From: Phyto melanocephala
Lineage: Eukaryota; Arthropoda; Insecta; Diptera; Rhinophoridae
Assembly (NCBI GenBank): GCA_941918925.1
Contig: OW799235.1
Location: 38,028,701-38,092,700, forward strand
Direction of reading: 5' to 3'
Length of the DNA stretch: 64,000 nt
Notes under the pieces: model-generated
Told to the model about the DNA's origin: nothing
The model's input: only the letters and a program-made list of their open reading frames with translations
The model's database searches: none
Shown: piece by piece, positions 44,170-55,058 of the stretch
How positions within the stretch are numbered: position 1 is the stretch's first letter
How the letters are laid out: every line of letters begins with the position of its first letter
Translations under genes and position numbers: made by a program

Positions 44170-45090
44170 TTTATACCCTTCACACAGTGAAAAAGGGTAT
44201 ATGTATATAGGTTTGTCATTCCGTGTGAAATTTCTACAATTTTCATTTCCGACCCCATAAAGTATATATTTTCTGAAAGCTTATGAATAAGGGAGTCGAT
44301 TAAGCTTTGTCAGTCTGTCCGTCTGTCCGTGTGTATGTTGAAATCAACTTTTTGAAGCCCCCCGACATAGGTTGGACCCGGGTAAGGTATTAAAATATCA
44401 GAAATATTCGGGAGTAGAACGGTATTGAAAATCAGAAACATCGGTACATAAACAACTGAGATATGAGCAAAAACCCACGACCACCTCGATTTTTTTTTCA
44501 CAAAAACAACATTACAACAACAACATACATACATACAAACGTGTATACTGGTTAGAGAAAATGTGGCATCAAATCCCATCTGAGCCAAAAAAATTTTTTT
44601 TTAAATTTTTTTTTTAATATTTTTTTTAATTTTTTTTTTTATTTTTTTATTTAATATATTATTTATATTTTTATTATTTTTTTTTTTAATATTTTTTTTA
44701 TTTTTTTTTAATATTTTTTTTATTTTTTTTTTGTTTTATATATATTATATACATAATAATTTTTTTTTAAATTTTTTTTTTATTTTATTTTTTTAATATA
44801 TTATTTATATTTTTATTATTTTTTTTTAATTTTTTTTTTTATTTTTTTTTTTTGGTTTTATATATATTATATACATCATAATTTAAAAAAAAATTTTTTT
44901 TTTGTTTTTTTAACATACATACGTGAATTTTTAATTTTACAATGGGACGTTTTTATATATGTATGTTTTTATATGTATGTACGTATTTCATATGGGATGA
45001 ATGGTGACACAAACCACTGTTATTGCATGACTACACGTTGTGAAGGTATATAAGATTCGGCACGGCCAAATATAGCGCTCTTACTTGTTT
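44170..45090 (-). mobile_element. INE-1-like repeat (short subfamily), long T tract
   Basis: Same order as 36073-36765: TATACCCTTCAC...AAAAAGGGTATA, GACCCCATAAAGTATATATT, GTCTGTCCGTCTGTCCGTGT, CACGACCACCTCG, GCATCAAATCCCATCTGAGCC, a ~340-bp T/A tract (44585-44925) with the internal TTTTATATATATTATATACAT repeated twice, CTACACGTTGTGAAGG and TTCGGCACGGCCAAATATAGCGCTCTTACTTG. Confidence 0.9.
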
Positions 45091-45245
45091 CTAATAAATT
45101 TTACCAAAAAAATAAAATGTTTAAGGATAATTTATAGACACAATTGTTTCTACTTATAGATAAAATACCCCTCAGGACTATTTATTTAAGAATCTTCTAG
45201 TCCATACTTCTGTCTATTGGAAGCACGAATATTTCTAATATGAAA

Positions 45246-46077
45246 TAAGTAAGAGCACTATATTCGGCTGTGCCGAATTTTTGATACTCACCACCAATTT
45301 TGTGTACTTTTATAGCACAAAATTTTATTATTTTGTTTTTAACTGTAATCTCTCTGGAATAATCTCTTTATACTAAAATATGTGTCACTTTCTTTGTATA
45401 ACTTCGATATACTAGTAAAATATTTTCGTAAATTTAGACTTTTAATGCAAAAGGGCATTAAGTAGGCGTGTCAATATAGTTTCTGATAAATAAAAAAACT
45501 GAGATATTTCAATATAGTCATTTATTCTTCAACAACTTTGTCCTTAGAGAAATTATATAAATTTTAAATTAAGCGTTACATGCTAATAAACTCAACTCAG
45601 ATATTTTAATATAGAGTGTTGATTCTTCCAAAATCGTTATTCATAGAAAAATGATATTAATTTAAAAATTTTTTTTTAAATGTAAAAGTCATACATTTTT
45701 GTTACGTTCGAAATTTTGAATATACCAAAAAATACACTGTGAGGTTTAAATTTTCGTACATTTTTAACTATAACCCCCTTCCTCATAGACTTAAGCAATT
45801 TTCGGAAAAAAAATATTTTTTTTACTTAAGAACTATACATTCGAAATTTCATGGGTCTACGTAAATGCGTGTGTATAAGAAATTTTCTGGCAAAATTTGA
45901 ACCCCCTAACTTTTTCGATCGGACCTCTATTCCTCCCTCCTCCTTTCAACAGGCGGACAGATGGACATAGCTAGATCGTCATACAATTAAACCCCGATTC
46001 AGAATATACATATATACTTTATGGGGTCTAATATGAATATACCCCCACCAATTTTTTTTTTGTGGTGAGTATAAAAA
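45246..46077 (+). mobile_element. INE-1-like repeat (long subfamily), complete
   Basis: AAGTAAGAGCACTATATTCGGCTGTGCCGAATT start; ATACTCACCACCAA; ATCTCTTTATACTAAAATATG; CTTTTTCGATCGGACCTCT; CAACAGGCGGACAG; ATATACTTTATGGGGTCT; terminal hairpin TATACCCCCACCAA...TTGTGGTGAGTATA. Not coding. Confidence 0.88.
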
Positions 46078-46810
46078 AATGAAACTGTTCGAACGTAGAA
46101 AACTTAAAAATTATGTCAATCCCAAGCAAATTCAAAAAACCTCCAAAGAAAAAAGCTAATTATTGCGGTTCAAATATGTCACACTGGAATGTCTAAATTC
46201 ATTCACCGCCGAAATTTAATGAATGCGCCACCATTACTTACCCGGCATAATAATGTGAATTCAGAATTTGACAAAACTGATATGTGTTCGATTTTGAATA
46301 AGTTAAGAACAGATTCGCAAGTTTAATTAAATTCCTAGGAAATTTTGTTTGTTGATAACTTTTTCCGATAGTCCGGATAGGTACAACTTCTACTGAAGAG
46401 ATTTGCGTAAGGAACCATGCTATTTATCTAAAGGAGAATTCGGTGGTGGTTCTCTATAGCAGAATTATAGAGCCAAAGCCGCTGTCATTATTGTTTGGCA
46501 GTCAGACACTAAAGAAAATCATTTAAAATTTATAAAAACTATGGCAAATCGAATCTTCAAGCTCATTTCCAACAATAAAGACCTCAATTTTCTACAAATT
46601 TATAAATAATTTCTAGATGAAACATATTCTTCAGAATGCAACTATAAAGTCCACCAACCTGAAATCAAATTAATTGTTAAAAAGATAAAATATTTGTTGC
46701 TTTAGTTATCAATTTTTAATGCTCTTTCAGATGATATAAATCGATATTTTCTGATCTTTAATTTTACAAATTTTTTAAATTGTCGTGTGGCTATTATATT
46801 GCCCCGCAGT
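46078..46810. other. Unassigned stretch
   Basis: No gene recognised. A plus-strand piece near 46255-46330 (NSEFDKTDMCSILNKLRTDS) might be a coding relic, but I know no match. Confidence 0.4.
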
Positions 46811-47348
46811 GTATAATGCAAGGCGAATTCAATATCAGGTGATGTTAAGAAGCCAGCTGATTGTTTTTTGCTCGTTTTATTTTTACGGCACAATGTCAAA
46901 GTTTGTTTACATTTAAATTAATTTTAATGAGCGTTAGTTGAAAATTTATATAAAAGTTTTAAAATTTGTGAAAAATACTAATATTTGAGCAATAACTTAT
47001 TGGAAAATAAGTAATAAACAATTTATAATTGAAATAAACAACATCTTTAATATTTTTAATTCAAAAAATACAAAATTTCCGTTGTGTTTGTCCTAGTGAT
47101 TAAAAGTCGTGAAAATTGTGAAAAATTTTCAAAAAAAAACACAAATTTGTGATATAAACAGCACAAATTTATTAAATAAATTAAAAATACTTATTTATTT
47201 TAATACTTTTCGCGTGAATTTATAAAAATAAAATTTTAATTAAAAGTAAACAAAAAAGTTGTTTTTTTGTGTTTTGACATTCTCTTGGCCTTTTTGTGTT
47301 TGTTGCAGGGATGTTATCACCTGATAGTGAATTCGCCTTGGTATAATG
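46811..47348. mobile_element. hAT-type MITE with 8-bp target duplication
   Basis: Direct duplications GTATAATG at 46811-46818 and 47341-47348. Element 46819-47340 (522 bp). Inverted ends CAAGGCGAATTCAATATCAG and, on the other strand, CAAGGCGAATTCACTATCAG, extending to GGTGAT (26 bp, one mismatch). An 8-bp duplication and ends of the form CAAGG fit hAT elements. The body is A/T-rich with no coding frame, so it is non-autonomous. Confidence 0.92.
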
Positions 47349-47794
47349 TTTATTTTAAAAATATTATAAATATAATATTCATTTAGCATTATTTTTTAAA
47401 CTTTAAGAATATGGCCTGTACATAAATAACATTAAAATTGCGGCACGTAATATCATATAGTAAATATCAAAATAAATAAAAATATATATTTGTTAAGGAG
47501 ATAGATTATTTGACATTTTTCAAAAACCGGTTTTTGGATATTCCGAATAGTTGCGATTTCAGAATAATCGGTTTTCGGGTAAGCATTTAATAAATAACCG
47601 GTTATAGGTTATTGAAAACAATTCCCAAAATTAAAGAACGAACAAACTATACTGCAGTCGAGATAGAAATTTTTAAAGATTTTTTGCTTTAAAATATGTA
47701 TTATAGGAACATATTTATAACGTTTTTTTAACTAGTGCTTATTTCGTGAATGGTAGCACTTAGCTTATGTCAGATTTGACAGATAATTAGTTTT
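47349..47794. other. Non-coding stretch with ACCGGTT motifs
   Basis: No gene. Around 47523-47615 occur AAACCGGTTTTTGG, ATCGGTTTTCGGG and ATAACCGGTTATAGG, similar to the clusters at 40080 and 41160. Confidence 0.5.
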
Positions 47795-48172
47795 ATCCTT
47801 CCGCTGAACGAATATGGTTGTGAATACGCTTGGACAACGCTGGGAAATATTGCGACATTACTTTGGCCGATTTTGCCAAAAAAAAAATAATTTTTTGAGA
47901 TGAAGCTCATTTTGATCTTGGCGGGTATGTAAACAAGCAAAATTGTCGCATTTGGGGCACAGAAAACCCGCACGCATACATTGAAAAGCCGATACACCCA
48001 AAAATGAGTCACTGGTTGGTTCGGATTTTATTCCAGAGGCATAATTGGGTTATTTATCTTCGAAAATGAGCAAGGAGTGGCCGTAGTCAACTGACAAAAA
48101 TTGAAGAGGGGGATATTGGCAACATTTGGACAGCGCTACTTCGAATAAAAGCCTTTCGTTCACCCTAATTAC
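47795..48172 (+). pseudogene. Mariner transposase relic keeping the first acid motif
   Basis: Plus strand reads LADFAKKKIIF, a stop, then DEAHFDLGGYVNKQNCRIWG, TENPHAYIEKPIHPK and, after a frame change, IIGLFIFENEQG-type sequence. EEGDIGNIW follows, then a tail that jumps to AKGTCGC-like DNA ending CCTTTCGTTCACCCTAA. The first catalytic acidic motif DEAHF is present, but the second- and third-acid parts are deleted. It belongs to another mariner lineage than 1284/4401/23196. Confidence 0.72.
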
Positions 48173-48174
48173 GA

Positions 48175-48400
48175 AATTGAATTTTTCAGTGATTTCAATA
48201 CATTTCACACAAATACACATCAGCACAAAAATTTAACGAATTTATATAAAAAATAACAGCAATTTTACAAAAGAAGTTACACTTTGATAATACAGTTTCT
48301 ATTACGTTTTTATCTTCTCCTAAAAAGTTGCATTTATTTGAGTTAGGGCATTTCTACCTGTAAACAGCGACATAAAGCAATTTTATTTTAATTAATATTT
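48175..48400 (+). repeat. Dispersed repeat, partner of 34405-34640
   Basis: Matches 34405-34640 in the same orientation (TTTTTCAGTGATTTCAATAC, ATTTCACACAAATACACATC, TTACGTTTTTATCTTCTCC). Here it directly follows the mariner relic. Confidence 0.65.
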
Positions 48401-48599
48401 TACGTTAAATTTCGGTTGATATTCATCTAATATCATCTTCTAGACTGTTTGTGAATTGACCTTAACGGTGCACAGAAGAGTATTTGGCCTGAAAAGCTGG
48501 CCAAAATTATTAAACGTGTTTTTTGAATTAAAAGTTTTAGTTTTTTGATAGTTTCAGGTGTAGTATGATATAAGAAATCTAGTAGCAGATTTTAAAAAA

Positions 48600-49010
48600 A
48601 TTACACTGCGCAACAAAAGTACACTGCGCAACAAAATAAATTTTGTCTACCCTAGAAATAAAAGTATGTAGACTATATGGATTTTGATGCCCTTAATTTA
48701 AATCTGTTTTCCGTTTTTCTCTTGTACGTAAGGATTTTCTTTTAATGGCGTGGCATATTTCACCCCCTAAATCGTTGGGTTGCCAAATATATTTTGTCAT
48801 AACTTGAAAACAGGTTCTCCGATTTTAATAGCAGGAGGATCAGAAGATGCACTGGAAAATTTTGCTTAAACTAACCCAACACATTTCTTTTCTATCTATT
48901 ACTGTTTCGGAGTTATTTAAAATTTAATGGCGAAAAAAACAAATTTTCCTGCAAAATTCGTAAAATTTTTTGTTTTCAAAATGCAATAAAAAAATTAAAG
49001 AACCAAAAAG
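48600..49010 (-). repeat. Dispersed repeat, inverted partner of 11200-11565
   Basis: The minus strand reads ATAACTCCGAAACAG, AAAATCGGAGAACCTG, ATGCCACGCCATTAAAAG, CATCAAAATCCATATAGTC and GACAAAATTTATTTTGTTGCG, ending in a duplicated TTGTTGCGCAGTGTA (48600-48635). Same order as at 11200. Confidence 0.7.
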
Positions 49011-50852
49011 TTAAAATGTTTAAGATTTTTTCAAAAGCCACATTCCTAAGGAATAAAAGACGCTATAAATAGTAAAACTCAATTAACAAATGTTGATTTT
49101 AAAGGTTTAAACTGCTGCAAAACCTCTTCAAGGTATATACATAAACGTGTTGCTGTGTGGTCGAGTCTCGACCAAACTAAACTTTAGAACATATAGATTT
49201 TTAGAAAAAATAAAGAAAAATTTTAAACTAATACTTGTAGCACAATAAATATTATTATTAAAATAATTTTTAAATATACTACAAAAAATATTATACGAAT
49301 GTATATGTATGTGTGTATCTATGTATGCATATCTATGTACAAATGTAATCAATTTTCTCGCTTTGTGTTAAAAATACAAAGTTATCATTTTATAGGTTTT
49401 CCTTTATTCTATTTTTCCTTGAATCACTCAATAGTCAATTATAAGTATGTGAATTAAGTATGTATCTATGTATGTATATGACTGAAAGCATTATACGGTA
49501 GCAAAAATCGTAATGAATTTATGCATTTGTTACGGCTTAATATTTAACGGAGATTATATTCCAACATTGTTTCCTGAATAACAGCCTTCAATAATACGAG
49601 CACTAATACCAACATACAGTCGCATACCCTCACAACGAATAATTTACATTAAACCATATGCACAGAAAAAAAAATAATTATAAAAACAGGAAATACAAAA
49701 CGAAATTGGTAAATTCTCAAGTTGTGCTAGCTAACACGTTGTATTGTCCTCAATTTAAAAAAAATAAAATAGTTTAAAAATTTTACTATATGTCTGACTT
49801 ATGGCCGCCAAGGCCAGTTGTTAGTATTCCCATGAAAACAATATAGTTTTTAGAGTTTTTCAAGGTTTCATTAACAATAATTAAGAAATCTGGACGAAAG
49901 TTTTTAAAGTTTATCCTTAAAGAGATTTTTAATGGGGTCTTTACAAAATTCGTTAGAAACATTTTTTATTCCATGAAACTTTTTTTTAATTAATTTTGTT
50001 TTAATACAAATATTTTTAACCCATTTATAATTGCTGAAGTGTTTTTATTTGTTAATATAATATAAGTCTTTATACAAACTTTAAAGAAAAAAAAAGTTAA
50101 ATATCCTTTCAACCTACATATGGCAAAGTCAAGCACAAAGCAGTATTATAATAAAATTGAATTTGTTTTACAATGTTATTAACATTAAGAAAACTTTGGC
50201 GTCTAAGATAACTCTGTTATTTATATATGGATTAAATAAAAATGTTTAATTTTTTGCATGAAAAACGATAAGAAGAGAAAAATATTCGATTTGAAAATAA
50301 CAACTGTTATAGCGAGTTTTGACTATACATAAATGCATGGTCTGTCTATTGGTTATTGTTTGTTCGATTTGTTCCCTGCTTTTAATGAAAATGATTATAA
50401 GCGTAGATGACAATAAAATCTTATTTATATTTGTATATTTGAATTGTGTACATACTATAGCCATTTTGACATTTTTAGTTAAACAATAAACTGTTCAAAC
50501 GAACGTAACTATTTATGTATTGAAATAGCTAAAATAAACCTCCCCCTATACACACACACACATACACATGTATTTATCTTTAACTATAGATTCTTGGATA
50601 TCAAAAGGCGTACATTTGTACATTTAAGCCAACTGATAATATTAGACTTAACAGCATGATGTCCCAATAATCGTTATCAGTGTCCAATGACATCATCATC
50701 TAATGTCCCTGTCAGTCTATATGTGAATGTGTTAGTGTGTGAAATCCGTTAAAAGGACATGTATCACTTGATACAAATGAAAGTTTCATTACGTTATGTT
50801 TTTGTGCAGCAACTAGAACTTCAATTAAACTTAAATGATTTTTTGTCTTTTT
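49011..50852. other. Non-coding AT-rich stretch
   Basis: No gene, RNA or shared repeat recognised. Short TATGTATG runs near 49300-49330 and 49460. Confidence 0.5.
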
Positions 50853-51612
50853 TATACCCTTCACCTGTGGTGCACAAGGGTATATATAGCTTTGTCATTC
50901 CGTTTGTAATTTCTACAATTTTCATTTCCGACCCCATAAAGTATATATTTTCTGAAAGCTTATGAATAGAGGAGTCGATTAAGCACTGACCGTCTGTCCG
51001 TCTATCCGTCTGTCCGTCTGCCCGTCTGTCCGTGTGTTGGTTGAAATCAACTTTTAGAAGCAACTATATGTTCCTCTGATCTGTATATGGTATCAATCTC
51101 TTGGAAATATCCAGGAATGAATCGCTATTGAAATTCAGCACAATCGCCCCATAACTTTCTGAGATATGAGCACAAAACCACGACCACCTCGTTTTTTTCA
51201 CAATTACAACAACAACATACATACATACATACATGTAAAAAACATACCAAACAAAAAAATTAAAAAAAAAAAATATTAAAGATAAGAAAAAAATAATAAA
51301 AAAAAAATACAAAAAAAAATTTTAAAAAAATTTAAAAAAAAATTTAAAAAAAATTTTTCTAAAAAAATTTTTTAAAAAAATTTAAAAAAAATATAAAAAA
51401 AAATAATAAAATATAAATAATATATTAAATAAAATAAAATAAAATTTTTTTGGCTCAGCTGGGATTCGATGCCACATTTATTCTAACGTGTACGTATGCA
51501 CGTATTTTATATGGGATGAATGGTGATACAAACAATTGTTATTGCATGACTACACGTTGTGAAGGGTATATAAGATTCGGCACGGCCGAATATAGCACTG
51601 TTACTTGTTTTT
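50853..51612 (-). mobile_element. INE-1-like repeat (short subfamily), complete
   Basis: Same order as 36073-36765 and very close to it: TATACCCTTCACCTGTGG...CACAAGGGTATA, GACCCCATAAAGTATATATT, a GTCTGTCCGTCT run (50990-51035), TTCCTCTGATCTGTATATGG, CACGACCACCTCG, A-rich tract 51240-51450, GCTCAGCTGGGATTCGATGCC, and TTCGGCACGGCCGAATATAGCACTGTTACTTG. Only the tract has reversed base bias (A here, T at 36425). Confidence 0.9.
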
Positions 51613-52712
51613 TTTTTTTCTTTTTTCTTGTTACTAGCTAGCGTTTGTATTTTATTCGGCAAATTGTTAGGAAACTCTAAATTGCTTAGAGTTTTGTAAT
51701 CTTAATATTTATTTAGTTTTATATATGCACAGATAAATATAAGAATTTGTTTATATATGTATATGTACGTCTGTCAGTCTGTATTGTGCATATGTGCCTT
51801 AAATAAATTGTTTTCGTTAATGAGTTTCATTTCTTTTTATGCTTTTCATTTCAATATTAAGTATCTGTGAACGTATTTAATTTCTCCCCATTACATACTT
51901 ATTCGAGTAATAAACACAATAGTTTATTCTTTCTACATATTTCTTATTAAGAGTAACTGTCATTACAGGGTGTGGTTTAGTAGGCGTTAAAACTTGTGCA
52001 TTAATTTTTTTCATTTGCTTGATATGCCAGTTGGACAATTGAAAATTAAAATTATATTTTTATGTGTTTTCTTATATCATTCAATAGTGCAACTTTTTTA
52101 CATATTTCTTTTTATAATTTAATCCAATCCTTATGAAACTCACATATTTGTGTAATATGTTTACATCCACCGTTTTGTTTTAATAATTTGCAAATTATAA
52201 AATAAAATTTTCTAACTTTCTATGCCAATAAAAAATATACAGTTTTTTTCATTAAATCCTGTAAATTTTATAAATTTATTAACAAACTCTTAAATATATT
52301 TTTTTTACTCAGACATTTTTGTAGACTTTTCTCATAGTTTTACCAAGCACATTTCTCACTACAAAAAGTGATAATTTTATTGACTGATAAATGAAACCTC
52401 GTATGAATGTTAACAATTATTTTCATTAATTTTCTTCTTTTATTCCGCCATGGATATGAAGATAAATATTTATGTATTTTTGTTACTTGACGTAAATTCT
52501 TCTCATTTATATATTTTATATAAATCCATATGTGTGTTATTAATTTTCGTAAAATCTAAGCGTAACATATGAACTACACCTTCATACATCTTGTTTCTAG
52601 TGAGTATTTAGAGTCGGGCATTTTAACCATTATTAAGACAATATAAATAATATTCGTTAATTAAGAATTTACAAAGTTGGTATTGAATTTAAAAATAGAT
52701 AGATTAAATACA
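51613..52712. other. Non-coding AT-rich stretch
   Basis: No gene or repeat recognised. Confidence 0.5.
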
Positions 52713-53945
52713 ACAAGTAAGAGTACTATATTCGGATGTGCCGAATCTTTTATACCCACCGCCAATTGTGTGTGCTTTTATAGCATAAAATGTATTATTT
52801 TGTAATTAACTGAATTCGCTATGGAATAATATCTTTATACTAAAATATGTGTCACTTCCTTTGTATAACTTCGATATACTAGTAAAATGTTTTCTTAAAT
52901 TTAGTCTTTTAATGAAAGTGGGCGTTAACGTAGGCGTGCCAATATAGTTTCTGCTAATAAATACAACTTTGATATTTTAATTAAGTCCTTCCAAAAACTT
53001 TGTCCATAGAGAAATTTTATGAATTTAAGATAAAGCGTTATATGGGAGGTAGGGGTGTAACCTTCATTTTATGGCATAACAATGACATTGACTAGAAAGC
53101 TATATGTACAAAATTTCATCATCATACCTCTAATTTTATCGGTTTTTTTTTAACTTTTAAATTTCATTAACAGTAGATTACGTGAAAAGTGGGCGTTAAA
53201 GTAGCCGTGTCGAAGTAGTTTCTGCTAATAAATTTAATTCAGATATTTCAATATAGAGTCCTTTAATTTTTCAAAATTTTTATTTATTTATAGAGAAATT
53301 ATATGAGAGCGTAATACGGGAGGTCGGCGTAAAAGTAAGCTTGTCACATTTATTTTCCGTTAGTACAAAACCTTTACCCAAAAAGCAATGCTTGCAAAAT
53401 TTTAGAATCATACATCCAATTTTGTCAGTTTTATTACATTTTAAATTTTGAATATACCGAAAAATACACTGCGCGGTATAAGTTTTCGTACACCTGGATC
53501 TATAATTCCTTTCGTAACTTATAGATTTTAACAATTTTCAGGGAAAGATATTTTTTTACTCAGGAAATATACATTCGAAATTTCATGGTTCTTTGTTGTT
53601 TCGTTTGGACACAATTGAATTTTATTCGATGTTGGAAGGACGCGGTTTTTTTACCTACTCTTGCATTACGAGCTATTACTCTCTTCCTTATATTCCGAGC
53701 AATGTCAAACAAGCCTTGTATATAAGAAATATTCTGGGAAAATTTGAGCCCTCTAGCTCTTTCGGTTCGAGCTCTATCGTTCTTTTAACAGACGGATAGA
53801 CCGCCAGACAAAGGTAGATCATCACAAAATTAAACCCCGATTTAGAAAATATATACTTTATGAGGTCTTAAATGTACATTTTGATGTGTTACAAACAGAA
53901 TAACAAAATGATAATGTTTTTTTGTTGGCGGGTATAAAATTGTTT
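52713..53945 (+). mobile_element. INE-1-like repeat (long subfamily), longest copy
   Basis: ACAAGTAAGAGTACTATATTCGGATGTGCCGAATC start; TATACCCACCGCCAA; internal GTGGGCGTTAACGTAGGCGTG and a near-repeat GTGGGCGTTAAAGTAGCCGTG (52918 and 53189); AACAGACGGATAGACCG; ATATACTTTATGAGGTCT; terminal TTGTTGGCGGGTATAAAA. An extra ~100-bp insert at 53597-53705 (TTTCGTTTGGACAC... TTATATTCCGAGC) is not found in the other copies. Confidence 0.85.
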
Positions 53946-54119
53946 ACCAGTTCACATAAAAGAATACAATTTCATGCTGAAATTTAAGGAAATCTCATAG
54001 AAAACTGTAATATTATTATAATGCATTGAATTTGCCTATCGTGAATTATTTGTTTCTATGTTTATATTGTAGCATTAATTTTTACCGCGATTTGTCTGGC
54101 AATCAAATATTTTTAGGGC

Positions 54120-55058
54120 CCGTGAAAATGATTTTGAAAGTGATCTGGATAACTTATTTGATACTGCTCACGTTGACGTCCTTGAAATTATGAAAATAGA
54201 AGAGGTATTTTTGAAGCTATAGAGAGAGTCGGGTAGACCAGGTTGCTTAGCTGGCATGGACATTAACTTGGCAGACAACGAAGAAAGATTACACGAATAA
54301 AGAAGAAAGTTGGGGCAAAAAGAATTTTCGGCAATTAAATCGACTTTTATATCAAATGTTGAATACAGACAAGTTTCAGACGAGGACGAAATATTTTATT
54401 CTGATACGGAAGATCCACAATATTCCTACCACGTTAAAATCCTGCCAGATACAAGCGCAGGTTTGCAGCGTGGCCGTTTATATTATTCAGGCTATCCTTG
54501 ACGCAGCGGAACTGAGATGCAATAAAATTTTCGATATATTAATCTTTAATTCAACAAATTCGTATACAAATGAGAAAATCCAGCACAGAAAAAAAGTGGC
54601 TTTAAGAACAACGTAACTAATATCGTAACCATCTATTGGAATGGCAAACTTTTACCCGTCTTAGATGTAAGAAGCCCAAAAGAGAAGCGGCTACCTACGG
54701 CTAGCGACAAGGAACAACTTATTGCAGTGCTGAGATTTAAGATTTCATCTGATAAACATCAAGAAAAAGCTGTAAGAACAATTCTCTAAGACTGAAATCT
54801 TATTGACAACGTGAAATGTGCCTGTGCTTTTAGAGCAGAGTTTATAGAAAGAGACTTAGAGCTTTTCGCTTGGCGTTGTCATGTTTATGAGCTAGTGCTT
54901 AAAAATGTATTTGAAGCCAAGATTAAGCAAGCTGTTCGATCTCCAGAATTACCAATTTCTAAAACAATCACAGGCAATTAGAAAAGAATCGACTCAAATA
55001 GGATTAAACCATTTTGTTCGAATTCACATTCCTGAAAAACAAATTTTATCCATCTTAA
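54120..55058 (+). pseudogene. Decayed multicopy insect gene, 5' part (split by Helitron)
   Basis: Pieces in several frames: ARENDFESDLDNLFDTAHVD, VLEIMKIEE, RESGRPGCLAGMDINLADNE, GQKEFSAIKSTFISNVEYRQ, then IYWNGKLLPVLDVR, EKRLPTASDKEQLIAVL, and FRAEFIERDLELFAWRCHVY with ELVLKNVFEAKI. I recall this order (LDxLFDxAHxDAL...IEEDxxFL...GRxG...W.xKLLP...ERxxLxLxCRHHxYEL) from repetitive predicted proteins in arthropods and cnidarians. Their function is unknown to me and a transposable origin is likely. Many stops and frameshifts. The last frame runs to QILSIL at the Helitron boundary. Confidence 0.65.

Noticed and set aside
50990..51035. GTCTGTCCGTCT run as a stand-alone minisatellite
   Set aside because: It is a standard internal part of the INE-like repeat, also seen at 36210 and 44315.
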